A DNA stretch of 64,000 bases. It comes from Lanius collurio. Its lineage: Eukaryota > Chordata > Aves > Passeriformes > Laniidae. The stretch lies in assembly GCA_020086605.1 (NCBI GenBank), contig JACBWW010000017.1, positions 5,062,504 to 5,126,503 of the forward strand, given 5' to 3'. Numbering within the stretch: position 1 is the first letter of the stretch; each line of letters begins with the position of its first letter. The notes beneath the pieces were generated by a model. It ran no database searches. It was not told where the DNA came from and saw only the letters and a list, made by a program, of their open reading frames with translations. The translations under genes and the position numbers were made by a program. Positions 38,701 through 50,588 of the stretch are shown here, piece by piece.

Positions 38701-41700
38701 TTAATGCTTTCACTGGCCCCACCTCTCTCCTGTTAGTGATCAGATTGGCAGCATGTTCCACATTCCCGTGGCATGCTCGCAGGGCAAGGCGAGCTTCCTG
38801 TTCCGAGAATCCCAGGAGAGAAAGGCGATCCACTTTATCAGGATCTATGGACAGCTCTCCGTATAAAGAAGATGCCTGGATATAGAAAGAGCAAAATGGC
38901 ACCACTTACACTGTTAACATACAAACAAAAAATACCTCCCTGCTTCTGAGTAAGCAAAGAACAGGTACAAGATGGAGCTCAGACTGAGGGGCTGGAGTGA
39001 AGGACTCCAGAGTTTTAGCTAAAGCTGCCTTACCTTCTGAATGTACTCTGCAGCCTCCTTTTCTCTGCCACTGTGGTAGTGCCCGATCCCTTGAAGGAGG
39101 TAAAGCCGTAGAAATAAAACCTTTTCACGACCGTAGCTTCCCTAAGGAATTGTTTAAAGAAGGAGGGTGGACCATGTAGATAGAAGCATGGGGTAGAACA
39201 CCAGTTCATTATCAACAGAACACTCTACACATTCAAAGAAATACACTCAGGGCCTTATGACAGTCAGTGTGCAGATAAAGCATCACACCTAAACCCCTGA
39301 TATTGTCTGTGCATATAAACACACATTTACCATGACCTTTTTGCCAGGCCCAGTGTTCTGTGTGCTGACAATTACAGAACCAGATGACAGGCTAATGATA
39401 CACAGGAAAACTTTAAACTTCTAAAAGCCAGTCTCGCAATACTTGAACAGTAACTAAATACACGTAGAAAAAATCCCACCCTAATTAAATCAAACCCAGC
39501 ATACTTTGATGTCAATAAGCCTTTCGTGGTTCTCCCCATAACACCTCTGGAAGCATCTCTGTGCTGTGGACAACTTTTTCTCTGCATCATCCAGGCAGTC
39601 CAGCTGCTCCAGACGGAAGTAGCACCACACTATATCCAGCTGCAGCACTGCGTAATTATCAACTGTGTTCAGCAGCTCTGTGCTACACTCACTGGAAAAT
39701 AAAACAATTTTTTTTCTTTTCTGGGAGAGGGTTGTTTATTTCTTCCTCACACACACATTTTTTAACACTTGTAACACAACATGTTAGAAGTGTGCACACT
39801 CATGTTTTAGAAAGCACACTCTTCATATCTGAGGCAATAAACTGATGCCAGGGGAATGGGAATCAAGTCCTCATCACCCATCCTGTTCACTGACATGCAG
39901 GACAGATGCCAACACTACATCTTAAAGCATTACAGTAATAAAATGAGCTGTGGCTACTGTTTAAGATGGCATCTCTAAAAGCATAATGGAATTAAACCCT
40001 GTGTAATCTTTGGGAGGACTGAGAAACTGCCTCAGTGCACATGAACATGCTGAGTACTGTGCCAGTCCCCTTGCACATCCACACAGACGACAAACAGACA
40101 GGGACAGTGTGACTTTTGAGATTTCAAAAGAGCAATTTATGGCTCTGACAGCTGATAGGAAAGTAATTTACTTGCAGAAGTCCTGGTATGGTTACTGACC
40201 TCAGCATCTGCTCCACCTTTTACAAGAAATTATTACTTCACAGGAGCAACTGCAAACGAATATCCATGACTGTCTCTCATGCAATTTATAACCTGGTACA
40301 TGAATATTGACAGTTTCTGTTTATGTTGTTATGAAAGATTAACTTGCCCAGTGGCAGTATCTGTTTCAGCTGTTCTACATGAAGCCACCTGTCACTGCAA
40401 GTCAGAGCTTTATCTGCTGTTTCCCATCTGCAAGAGAGGGTGTGAAGCAAGCCCAAGCAAAACTGGCCCTCATTTATATGCAAAGGTGGAGTTTGTGCTG
40501 TTCCTTTATAGGCTCACAGTAAAGAGTGACACAAGGACTCAAAATGTTCTTACCAGAAGTGTTTATCAGCATCCAACAAATATGGCAGTGCTATTTCATA
40601 TTCTTTCTTCTTCATTAATGCTCTGCCCTTCTCATGGTAACCCATAGCCAGCACAAGCGCCTACAAAAACAGATTGAGACTTTTGACTGCACCTCCCCAA
40701 CTCATAGAGCTAAAAGGAAATATCCAGGTAATCCACTGGAGTCCTTGTTCTTCCTAGAAAAATACCACTATATCAGTTCTGTAAGACCAGTGCTGTTTCA
40801 CACTGCTTCACACTTTTCACCCATCTGATAATGTCAGATATTGTCTAGTTAGAAGCAATGGATGTTAGTGGCACATGAAATGCTGTACCAAGCTTACTTC
40901 AAGAATGCAACCCCAGAGGGATTTGTAATGGTGAGTGATACAAAGCTCAGCATTCTTCTGGGCACTACACTTTCTAACAGCATCAAATTTGTTTCGCTTT
41001 GCTATCACAATTATCTTGCAAAATCTAGAAATTCATCTCCTGAGAAACCTCATAACTGAAAATTAAATTTTGAATGTGTCAAGAAAACACTCCTGCAATG
41101 CAACAAATGGAAATGTAATAATAATTCTGGATAGAAACAACCTGCAATACTTCCTTTTATTTTTGATCAATACTGATGAAATCTCATTCCCTTGAACACC
41201 AGATGCTTTAACTCTTCAGGTGAATTATTATGTTTAGCACTTCATCAGAACAGCATGCAGTGTTAGAGTGGACAGTGTCATCCCCATCACCCAGAGACTC
41301 CAGGTGATGCAGAAATCACAGCAGGCCTCAGGAGAGGCTGGAGCAGCAGCTGGCACACACTGGCTCATTTCTTCACAATTTTGTTCCTGAGTGTAATTCC
41401 AAGTATTTGGAAAAAATTTGTTTATCTTCAGAAAATCCAGTAATCTTGAAAGCAGCACCTATTGCTAGTCTTCTCCTTCAGTGGCCAGCATCAGGTGTGT
41501 CACTCCTTCTGTAACTCAACTAAAGCTATTTTCAGTTGAGAATGTGGAACTTTCTTGAATGATGAACAAATTTAAGTTTGAAAGGGGACATAGTGAAAAA
41601 GATCTAAAAACTGTATTAACAGAGTCCTTTTTAGAGAGACTCATCAAGTTCCAAATGGAAATAAGGTCTAAGAAACAAGTTACTTTCATGCCTTTCTAGG

Positions 41701-44700
41701 ACATGTAAAATTTGTAATAGGCACTAGGATACAACAATATTAAAGCCCATCTTAAACCACAAAAGTAAGATATGGACTACACAGAGGTCCGTGCAAGATT
41801 AGACCTGCAATGAGATCAGCAAGCAGAGGTTGTCTCCAGGTGACTGAAATATTCCCCACTATAGAGTTCCACTTAAATTTAGTTTTTAAATTATTTGTAT
41901 TAAACAAACATCTAGTGGACACAGGGTTACATCCCCAGAAAGTCTGACTGTATTTCAATCCCATGTTTTAAATGTTTCACAGACCAAGCTTTAAAGAGCC
42001 ATCTTAACAGCATTGTATGATGCTTTCACCTACTTTTTTAGCTTGAGGAGGAATTGGAATTGACCTTCCAGTTTGATTAGCTATATCTAGGTATGGAACA
42101 GAGTCTGGATCCAAGTACTCCTCTGAAAGATATAAAAAAGTTTAAAATTTAAACACCACCTTCAACAGAGCAACTCTGCTGACACAAGATTATGTTAGTA
42201 AGTATGTTGTTAAACAAAACAGCAAACAACAACAAAATAGAATTACATGTAAAGGCTGCACGTGTGTTTTTCTGGACATAGCAACCAACAGTGGCTCTGG
42301 CCAGGTAAACATGAGGAACTTCAAGAAAGGTCACTATGGAAAAGGCCTTGTGCATGCATAAATTTAGATACAGTATTAAAAGTTACATGACTTATAAAGA
42401 AGGTTTTTTTGCAGAAGACAAGACACCTATATTTTACACAACATAGCATTTGAAATAATGCATCAACTAAAGCATAGAATATTTAAAAAGTACAACTGAG
42501 CACAGCTGATAACACTGAAAAAAAATACAGCTCAGTATTTTCCTTCCCCACATCTTTATTGCATATACCCAAACTATCAATTTCGTTTTCACTTCTATTC
42601 AATTTAAAATGAAAAGATGATTTTCTTGTAAGGAAAAGACAGTTAAGGAAGAGTTTGTTGAGATTAAAAGCTTCTGCTCTGAGATTTCTCTCAGGTGAAA
42701 CAAAAGGGTTGTTAAACCCTTACTACACTTCTCACAGAACCTTCAGCCTGGGAGCCCATTACAGACTGATCTGTACTCTGGCATTGGCTGTAACTGACAG
42801 CAGCAAAAACCACAGAGAGACCCCATGCAGGATTCAAAATCTAAGGGGTCTAAACCACTCCTTAAGTCCAAAAAATGCAAATGCTTCTGTCATGTGTTCA
42901 AAATCTGATAAGAAACTGGCTGTCACCAGCTTTGAAGCTTTGTTCAAGTGTTTCTGCATTTGGCAGGAATTCATTACCTGCTCAGCTCCACAGTTCCTTG
43001 CTTGTGGATTTGTGAAACAATGGAATGGAGAAGTGATTTAAACTCACCATCAAGCACTGCAGCTCACAAACACAACCTCATTTTGAGAAATTATTACTGT
43101 TAAATGAAGTATATCCCCTTAACTTAATCCAGAGTTGCCAGGAATTAACACCCAAGGGAATAAGAACACAACAGCCATGTTGCAGATGACAGTGACAAAT
43201 GAGTTGCTCTGCACAATGAAACCATGGTTACACACAGCCATAGCTGAACTACAAAAAAGTGTTTCATGACTTATAACACATCATGTCACTGTGCTTATGT
43301 CTACAATAAATCCAAAGCTTTTCACAAGTCATCAGACCCTTAACTGCCAAGTGCCAATTAAATAATTGATTCATATTATATCCTTCTCAAAGTGCCAAAG
43401 TTTTTATGTAGCATTCCAGTTGTGTAAAAAGAGTAGAAAATAAAGTTTTAGCCAACATAAAATCCATTTTTCAAGTAGGTAGGAACCCAGAAAAGTCTGA
43501 ACTGAAATTCAGCCATGGTATAGGCACTCTTCCACATTGAAAGGCCTCTGAGAATATAATTTTTGATGCACAAAAATTAATGAACTCCCACCTCCGCCCC
43601 AAACCCAGCCCACTTTACCTCTCTCTGCTAGAATTTCCAAACCCTTCTTAGTTCTTTGCATCTTGTCATTAATTTCTTTTTCTTTCTTGCATTGAAGCTC
43701 TTCTTCCTGAACTTGTCTTTTGGTTTCCTCATCACTCTGTTCCAACTGAAGCACCATAACTTTTGCGTTGTGTGTGACACCCTGGTCTTCAAGAGTCTTA
43801 CCTGCAAAATACAGAGTGATAATACAATTCAAGTACTGGAACCACTGAAATTGCAAGACTTGAGAACTCAGTCAAAAACCATGAAAATTACCAACATAGT
43901 CAGCAAAATTTAGAATCAGACTTGCATCTTAAAAGTGCTTTTAAAGTGACTGATATGTTTCTTTCCTTGTTTTTTCAAGACATTCAAAAAAATACCATTA
44001 TTTCTGTTTCAGTTAATTGACCTTCAGGCAAAAACTGGAATAAGAACATGTCCAGGATCATACACCACAAGAGTACAGGACAGAGGAACTGGGAACTGAA
44101 TCCAAGTTCCTTTTGTCAGTTCCATGGTTCTAATTCTGAAATATTCCAGGGCCATCAGCAAAGAAAAGCTGTATCATCACTTCCTACATGTCTGACAGGT
44201 TGAACATGGGCAAAGCAATACAAAAAGTCTCTGCAAGTGCTATTACACAATAAAATTTTGGAAGAAATTTAGTTTCTCTTAAATGTTCATTTTCAGTGCT
44301 TCAACACTAGAAAAGGGGATTTTCAACATTTATTACAGTATTCTTTTAACAGATCTAATTCTATTTAAGAATTTTGATCATTGTAATTTATTACATTTCC
44401 TGTAAACCAGAACCTGACAAATATAACCGCTGTTTTTTGGAAATTTCTGAAATGAACATAGTTACAAGGCCATTTTTCTTCCAAGAATTAGAAAACTAGA
44501 AAATTAGCATAAAGGTATCCTTAGCTAGAGATACATACCCAGATCAAGCTGCTTCTTATTTATGATTATTTTGACAGCATTTTCTTGTAATGCATATTCC
44601 TGTGCTATCCTGTGAATAAATAATTTCATCCATGAGCATAAATTTGTAAGGCTACACAATAGCAATAAACCCTAAAAATTAGTGCTTATAAATGGCTTAA

Positions 44701-46846
44701 AATTTTTGCTACAAAAGGCTGCTAGAATTAAAACAACATCATCAGAGAGCTTTGTGTACCATATAGGGAAAATCTGGGATACAAAAAAGGAAAAAGTAAA
44801 ACAGACAGAAAAGAATCTGATTTTTTTAGGCTTATAAACACAAAAGAAAGAGAACGTAATGTTCACTGTTCATAAGATCTGCCTGGTTACAGATTTGGAA
44901 CACTGATCACTGGTGCCTTCTCAGGTACTTGCTGGGGATTTACACAGCACTATCTTTTTCCTGTTTTCCATCTGTTAAACCACAGCTGTTCCCATGAAGA
45001 ACTGCCCTACAGGGACACTGGACATCCTGTTCAGAGAATACATGCTAAGAAAAAGCAGAAATCCAACAAAAAGTGCATTTGTTTGCTTTTTTTTTAAATG
45101 CTGTATGACAGGGTGGTATCTCATGAGAGAAGCACAAAGGGTGATTGCACTTACTGGGATCTGAGCTCCTTGCCTGTGATGAACAGACTGGTTTCCAGTG
45201 GGATTTTCCTGCTCTGTAGTAGTTATATTAGGTGGGGAAAAGAAAGAGGGAAGGAAAAGCATAGTATCAAGATACTTAGGACATTTTCTTAATTAACTGT
45301 TCTACCATTTCTTTTTCAAATAACAATCATGTTTAGAGGGTTATGGCTGGACATACATAATAATAATTTCCAGTCCTGTACCTGCTGTATAGTGTCAAAA
45401 ATAAGCATTATAACAGCAGAATATTCAGAATTAAATAAATCTAAATTCAGAACCAAAACAATCTAAATTAATTTAATTATGCACCTCCAATCTTAACTGT
45501 GTTTTGCAATTATGCTACTCACCTGTGACTGGCTAAGTTATGAATAATTCCTATTAGTGTCTCTGGACTCAGATTAGATAAACTGGAATTTTAAATTAAT
45601 TCATTCCCCTCTTTGCCCAGCAGCATTATAAAGTAGAATTATGAAACTATTTGGTTGTTTTAACTGCATGACAATCACTTAAAACTCTCTACCCTTTAGC
45701 CCAGGTAATTATTTTTCACTACAGGAGTACTTTATGTGTGAAACTAGAAGGTGAAACCTGACTTTAAAAGGGCAAAACTTAATTAATTTCCCTGTTGGAG
45801 AAGCTTTTAGGAGTCTGCTCTAGAAGGCTGAACTTTGGAATGGGCTGCCCAGGGAGGTGGTGGAGTCTCCATCCCTTGGAAGTGTTTAAGAAACAACTTG
45901 GAAGAGGCACTGAGTGCCACGGTTCAGTTGACAAAGTGGTGGTTAGTAAATGTTTGACTCGATGATCTTGGAGGTCTTTTCCAACCTTATTGATTCTGTG
46001 ACTCTGTAATTCTAAGGATCTGTGCAGGGAACAGGTGAGTGTCATCACAACAGAAAATCCTGCTTCTCATTTCAAGTTCAAGAAACATTAATAGGCTTAC
46101 TCCACTTGAGGTATTCTTCATCTGAAAAAGTACACCTGTTCTTCACTGCTAATACAAGCAGTTACATCAGAAGGAATCAAATTGAAACAGACACTTAAAT
46201 CTAACTTACTTTTCTTAATTAAAAGATTACTTGTCATTAAATCCTAAAGGGAAAAATTACTCATCTCCTCAATATTATATTCCTTTGCCATGATATTCCC
46301 ATATACCTGGGAAAATAAAATATATAATTCCCCCTCCCCCCATGTTTTATACACCTGACACAGATCACTCATTCAAAACATCTGAAAAAGCTGAAGTGAA
46401 AACATCTGCATAGACACAGATCTAGAACTCAGAAGCTCAAAGCAAAGCTACTTAAGCAGACTTTTTTGCAGTGTTACTCACTTTTCTACGAGGCAGATAT
46501 ATATCAAGTCTTGCAATCCCAGTCACTTTAAAATTCTCATTTCCTGTTCCACGCTCAATTGCTTTACACCGTATTTCTTCAAGCATATTCTCTGTATCAT
46601 TCTCACTGATATTCAGCTTGGATGAGTACTTTTGTACAAGCTCCTGAGAAAATGAGAAGAAAAACTGGGAAAGTGCACCAGCAGGATGACGTGGAAGATG
46701 TATGACATCAACTCAGAGAAAGTATTTACCTTCATCTCTTTACCAGCTTCTTTTTTTTCATTTGTATATGGTGGTTTCCATAGCTGAATTTTGTCCTCTC
46801 TTAAGCAGCTTGTCAGTTTTGCTATCAAATACTTCTTTTGCGCCAT
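35634..46846 (-). CDS. NUB1: NUB1, negative regulator of ubiquitin-like proteins 1 (complete coding region, 14 coding exons)
   Basis: Coding exons, in transcript order: 46846-46730, 46643-46482, 45213-45155, 44609-44539, 43801-43619, 42122-42034, 40660-40554, 39691-39505, 39141-39034, 38875-38723, 37844-37698, 37487-37392, 36630-36438, 35797-35634. They sum to 1836 nt or 611 aa, in frame throughout; human isoforms are 601 and 615. NUB1 is known as an adaptor that binds NEDD8 and FAT10 and delivers them to the 26S proteasome, and it is interferon-inducible in mammals. Visible parts: conserved start MAQKKYL; a ubiquitin-like region about residues 94-160; a charged helical stretch about 160-195; a helical-repeat middle; three UBA domains at about 374-409 ([19 protein letters not shown]), 429-470 ([12 protein letters not shown]) and 494-530 ([20 protein letters not shown]); and an acidic C-terminus with [20 protein letters not shown], nearly identical to human. 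The gene converges on WDR86. Confidence 0.96.
36438..36630 (-). CDS. NUB1: NUB1 exon 14 (third UBA domain)
   Basis: Residues 494-557, with UBA3 ([20 protein letters not shown]) then [10 protein letters not shown] and a Ser-rich linker. Acceptor CTGCAG|CTG, donor TGCAG|GTGAGA. Confidence 0.93.
37392..37487 (-). CDS. NUB1: NUB1 exon 13 (acidic linker)
   Basis: Residues 462-493. A GAT repeat encodes five consecutive Asp ([17 protein letters not shown]). It ends just before UBA3. Donor GAGCAA|GTAAGC. Confidence 0.9.
37698..37844 (-). CDS. NUB1: NUB1 exon 12 (basic linker and second UBA)
   Basis: Residues 413-461. A basic helix ([17 protein letters not shown]) precedes UBA2 with the MGY loop. 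Basic composition suggests a nuclear targeting signal here. Acceptor TTGCAG|GAA, donor TTTAAG|GTAAAT. Confidence 0.92.
38723..38875 (-). CDS. NUB1: NUB1 exon 11 (first UBA domain)
   Basis: Residues 362-412, holding UBA1 with the LGF loop and [19 protein letters not shown]. Acceptor ATCCAG|GCA, donor AGAGAG|GTGGGG. Confidence 0.93.
39034..39141 (-). CDS. NUB1: NUB1 exon 10
   Basis: Residues 326-361 ([20 protein letters not shown]...EYIQK). Acceptor TCCTTAG|GGA, donor CAGAAG|GTAAGG. Confidence 0.92.
39505..39691 (-). CDS. NUB1: NUB1 exon 9
   Basis: Residues 263-325 with [20 protein letters not shown], identical to human over that block. TPR-like helices. Donor ATCAAA|GTATGC. Confidence 0.93.
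40554..40660 (-). CDS. NUB1: NUB1 exon 8
   Basis: Residues 228-262 ([20 protein letters not shown]...LLDADKHF). Acceptor TTGTAG|GCG, donor TTCTG|GTAAGA, where the split codon becomes Cys263. Confidence 0.92.
42034..42122 (-). CDS. NUB1: NUB1 exon 7
   Basis: Residues 198-227. Contains [13 protein letters not shown], nearly identical to human [13 protein letters not shown]. Acceptor TTTCAG|AGGAG, donor AAAAAA|GTAGGT. Confidence 0.92.
43619..43801 (-). CDS. NUB1: NUB1 exon 6
   Basis: Residues 137-197 ([20 protein letters not shown]..., ending [12 protein letters not shown]). The first part finishes the ubiquitin-like fold and the rest is a Glu/Lys-rich helix. Donor AGAG|GTAAAG. Confidence 0.92.
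44040..44140 (+). mobile_element. Possible ancient MIR-like SINE relic
   Basis: CCAGGATCATACACCACAAG, then GAACTGGGAACTGAATCCAA and GTTCCATGGTTCTAA follow the order seen at the end of MIR. In NUB1 intron 5. Confidence 0.4.
44539..44609 (-). CDS. NUB1: NUB1 exon 5 (71 nt)
   Basis: Residues 113-136 ([19 protein letters not shown], then QLDL) within the ubiquitin-like region, matching human IAETFGLQENYIKIVINKK. Acceptor TTCACAG|GATAG, donor CTGG|GTATGT. Confidence 0.92.
45155..45213 (-). CDS. NUB1: NUB1 exon 4 (59 nt)
   Basis: A very short exon found by matching the human segment RKNLLETRLHITGRELRSK. Here it reads [19 protein letters not shown] plus CA of a split Gln codon. Acceptor CTACAG|AGC, donor TCCCA|GTAAGT. 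Start of the ubiquitin-like region. Confidence 0.9.
45800..46016 (+). mobile_element. CR1 LINE 3' fragment
   Basis: In NUB1 intron 3, antisense to NUB1. GGGCTGCCCAGGGAGGTGGT..., TTTGACTCGATGATCTTGG, ending ATTCTGTGACTCTGTAATTC. Confidence 0.85.
46482..46643 (-). CDS. NUB1: NUB1 exon 3
   Basis: Residues 40-93, including [14 protein letters not shown], which matches human exactly. Acceptor TTCTCAG|GAG, donor AGAAAA|GTGAGT, phase 0 at both ends. Confidence 0.92.
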
Positions 46847-46847
46847 T
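46730..46847 (-). CDS. NUB1: NUB1 exon 2 (start codon exon)
   Basis: Begins one base before the ATG at 46846 and encodes residues 1-39 ([18 protein letters not shown]...). The acceptor is AAG directly after a 22-base T run on the minus strand (46851-46872). Donor ATGAAG|GTAAAT. Confidence 0.93.
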
Positions 46848-48994
46848 CTTAAAAAAAAAAAAAAAAAAAAAAGACAGTTGGAAGGGAAAAGAAAGAAAAA
46901 TAAACAATCCTTTAGTATTTCCTGTAGTAAGATATTTCATGCATTTTAGTGAGGAGGGGAAACTGAGGCCAAACTATAAGAAAAAATGGGAAAAAATTAT
47001 TGAAAAGAGGGTGAAATTTGGATTAGAGTAGAGATAACTTAGAAGGGCCCTGCCATCTCGAGACAAATTGAACCTCTTCCCATCTCCTCACATGTACTGG
47101 GATTGCAGAAAGTGTCAATACATCAAAACTGACAATTCAGTTCTTCTGCCCTGCTCTGGATGGAGCTGCTCAATCCACCACTTCTGATTCAGCTCAGAGA
47201 AAGCAGGAAACTCTGAGTCAATCAGCATGTCCCTGGGAAAAAAAAACCAAAACAAAAAGCAAACACCCCAAGAAGCAGGGAAGGCACACAGAGGGCAAGG
47301 AATGGTGCCTGCAGAGATCTCAATGGAAGAAAAAAAAGCTAGGGATGTGATAAAGCATGGGAGACTTGTGGCTCTTGGACCCTGGGAATCATACGGAAAA
47401 TGTCCTTTAATTTATACAGAAAAGCATTTAAAATGTTGGCATACATGCACTAAGGTTGGCATGAAATTTGATGAATCAGTTTCACTTTTCAGAGTGGTTT
47501 CCATCTTTCATTCTTGTTTATTGGCACACAGCTCTCAGGATAGAAGGGAAGAGTTCACCATTTCAAAAACTGCTTCTAGCTCAGAAAAACACTATTTGAG
47601 GGGGAAAAAATGTAGGCAAATATCCAATATGTGGTAAGTTGACTGGTCAGCCTTACCTCAAGCCCAGCTTTAGCTGAGCTACAAAGAATTCCCTGGAAGC
47701 TGCACTGACAACAGTCTCCTCTTAACAGGAGTCAGAGGGATGAACTGGGCAAGTGGATGGTTTAACAATCTTTCCAGCTGGATTGTTGTAATTTGCACAG
47801 TGTCTGTCAATACTAGCAGAGACAACCACACATTCTTTTTCCTGCTGGGATGCAACTGCTATTATTTTAGAGCCAAGGCAAACAATGGCATTTACAAAGC
47901 ACAAGTGACAAAACCACTCAATTTTCAAAACATTGCACTGTAGTTATTAATGCAGCTTTCCCCCTTTCCCAAAACATACCAGGGAATTCTCATGAATAAC
48001 CTGTAAACATCATTTCCCCCCTTTTAAGTTATGCTGAAGAGCCATTTTATACCCATACTTCTACTTAACGTTAACAAAAAAAGTTGCTCATGGTTTTGGG
48101 CCACCCAGATAAAATTTAAAATTGCAATCTATGCTTAAGACTAAGAATTGTAAATACAGGTGACATTTATAAACTGGTCATTCATCTGTTTATCAATATT
48201 ATAACTTGGTAAGTTTGTGATTTTTAGTCAGCTATCAAAACAGAAAACACCCCTGCAGTCTCCAGTCAAACTTATTCTTACAAACCCTCTAAAAAATACA
48301 TTTTTGCTTTTGCAAACACAAAACCTATGATTTTATATGCAACGTTTCTAACACTTGTAATAAATTCCATCACACCATCACTAGATTGCATGAGAATCCA
48401 CAGCAAAAACATTTGTGACTCACTCTTCCATCAGCCATGAAATGCCACAAGCGCTCCTGACACAATTTCACTTTCGGTATGAATTTAAAGGGACTTTTCC
48501 AAAACTCATTTGAGTAAACAACTGTTTTTTTTTTTTTCTCAAGAAGGACTCTGAATGCAAGACTAAGCTTTTCCAAATAAAATTTTGTCCTCTAAGCCCA
48601 GTTTGCCTTATACGTGAAATAAAACAAGTGGAGAAATAAGATGCATGACATAAGATAGAGCAAGCAGGTTCAAAAGGCAAATTATTGGTGGAAGGAACAG
48701 GGGATTGTCAGAACGGTTGGATAATAAAGAAGGACACATCAATTTTCCTTAAAAAGGAGAAAAGCACAGCTCTGACACATTTCTCCGTGCCTAAAGGAGG
48801 GGAAGCACTGAAGCAGCGTCATGAGCAATCCCACAGGGACGGCAGCCCCATCCCTGCGGGCCGGGGGTGCCGGGGCATCCTCATCCCTCCCCAGGAGCAC
48901 ATCCAGCGCCTCCCGTGCCAGGGCAGCTCCGGCACCCCCAGTTCCCCGCTGTCACCGCGGCCGTGCCAGCACGGCCCCGGCCTCGGGCACCCAC
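46848..48994 (-). other. NUB1: NUB1 intron 1 (inferred)
   Basis: Between the inferred noncoding exon 1 donor and the ATG exon. It is AT-rich, apart from its 5' end in the CpG island. An open frame at 47227-47637 on the plus strand has no recognisable homology. Confidence 0.55.
46851..46872. repeat. NUB1: Poly-A run of 22 (poly-T tract of a NUB1 acceptor)
   Basis: On the minus strand this is a T22 polypyrimidine tract ending two bases before the acceptor AG of NUB1 exon 2. Confidence 0.95.
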
Positions 48995-49270
48995 CTGCGC
49001 CCTGCGGGCTCGGCACAGCCGCCGCCGGGGGAAGCTCGGGGGCCGACGCAGCTGCTCCCGGAGCCGCTTCCCGGGAGGGACGGAGGCGAGGGGCGCTGTC
49101 CCTGAGGGAGAGGATGCGGAGCGGCTCCTACGGCAGCCCGGAAGGCCCAGGGAGGCGGGCGTGACGTGCGTGAAGCCGCGCCCCGCCCGCCATGTTCGCG
49201 CCCTGCCCTCACTCTGAGGGGCCGGGGCGTGTCCGTCCGGACGGGCCGTGGGTCAGAATTGCTGTCGGTC
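48830..49270 (-). promoter_or_regulatory. NUB1: NUB1 CpG island promoter with noncoding exon 1
   Basis: GC- and CpG-dense block 2.1 kb upstream of the ATG exon. A minus-strand donor GCGCAG|GTGGGT, with the exon ending at 48995, suits a noncoding exon 1 spliced to 46847. A YY1-like AACATGGCGGGC at about 49197-49186 and a TGACGTGC near 49162 are typical of housekeeping promoters. The TSS is inferred near 49200. Confidence 0.65.
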
Positions 49271-49324
49271 ACGGCGCGTTGGTGGTCGGTCTTCGCGTGC
49301 TTTCAATCCTAGTGAAAAAGGAAA

Positions 49325-49652
49325 GAATCACAACATTCAACTCATAGCGGTAGTTAGGCTGGAAGGGAGCTCTGAGGTTATCGAGTCTGACATGATGGAA
49401 CACTACCACATCAACCAGACCGTGCAGTCTTTCCTTAAACGTTTGCAGGGATGGTGTCTCCACCACCTCCCCGAGCAGCCCATTCCAGTGTCTAATCTTC
49501 CTTTCCATGAAAAAAATTCCTCCAAATGTCCAACCAAAAGCTCCCCTGCCACACCTTAAGGCCGCATCTTCTCCTCCTGTCCCTGAGATTTACCCCATCA
49601 GTGTGTGTAAGGGCCTGAAGAGGGGTGCCAAGAGCATGCACCAAGCTCTCCT
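49325..49652 (-). mobile_element. CR1 LINE 3' fragment, first half of an inverted pair
   Basis: Immediately 5' of the NUB1 CpG island. Reads backwards: GGCTGGAAGGGAGCTCTGAG..., CCACCTCCCCGAGCAGCCC. Its 5' side abuts the next CR1. Confidence 0.85.
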
Positions 49653-49935
49653 TGGTGGGGCCCAGAAATAGGACAGGAGCCAACAGGCAGAAACTGATGG
49701 ACAGGAAATTCCATCTGAACATGAGGAAAAACATCTTCCCTGAGCAGTGACCGAGCACTGGAACAGATTGCCCAGACACAGTGTGGAGTCCTCCCTCACT
49801 GGAGATATTCCAGAACCATCTGGATATAATCCTGTGCCATGTGCTCTGGGATGGCCCTGCTGGAGCAGGGAGGTGGGACCAGATGACTACTGTGGCCCCT
49901 TCCAACTCAACCCATTCTGTGGTTCTGTGAGACAT
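49652..49935 (+). mobile_element. CR1 LINE 3' fragment, second half of an inverted pair
   Basis: GGACAGGAAATTCCATCTGA, GAGCACTGGAACAGATTGCC, CTGGAGATATTCCAGAACC, ending CCATTCTGTGGTTCTGTGAG. Head-to-head with the preceding copy. Confidence 0.9.
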
Positions 49936-49974
49936 AACCCATGAAACAGCAGCTTACAAGTTCAAAGTGATGGC

Positions 49975-50588
49975 TGGGTGTTACAAAAAAAATTACTTGT
50001 TGGTAGAACTACCAACCTTGTTGAGGTTTAGGGCTCGACATGTTTCAATAATCTCAGACCTTGGGGAAGGTTAACAAAGCTTGGGAAGAAAGAGCTGCTA
50101 CTGATAGTGACACAAAGAATGCAGAATTTACAGGCCACAAGGACATGTGGTGGAACTGGAAGATAAGGGAGGAACAATTAAAACCACTCAGCTCCAACTG
50201 GGTAAAAGGTAATTCTGACAGGGACACATCAAAACTACTGACCCAAGAAACCCACAGACTCAAAAGAAGAGAAAGACTGAGCATGTAGAATAATTAGCAT
50301 AAGAAGCGAGAGAATCATTAACCAGTAGAAGATAGAATACTAATTTACAAGAGAACTATCTAACTTGTAGCAAGTAAACAATAATGCCTTTGTTTGCTAA
50401 AATGTATAAATAGAAAAAGGTTTTGATAGTTGGCATGCTTTTGATTTGTGGAGTACCATGGAGCACCCAGGCTTGCATGACTCTGAAATAAATAATGTCT
50501 CTCTCAAGTGTGTAATTATTGGCTTGTTGCACACTGGCTAATGAACCTAATTTTGTGGACAATAGCAGGAGCTTCTGGCTCCAGAGTG
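49975..50588 (+). mobile_element. Endogenous retrovirus LTR
   Basis: Has the layout of an LTR: a TATAAATA at 50405-50412, an AATAAA in GAAATAAATAATG about 80 bases later, and U5-like sequence. A primer-binding-site-like TGGTGGCTCATCCCTGGGAT follows at 50591-50610. Boundaries are approximate. No retroviral protein frame follows. Confidence 0.55.

Noticed and set aside
47227..47637. 136-codon plus-strand frame in NUB1 intron 1
   Set aside because: No known domain, Lys-rich from an A-rich region, no promoter or splice support.
49492..49935. 147-codon minus-strand frame upstream of NUB1
   Set aside because: Antisense reading of the inverted CR1 pair.
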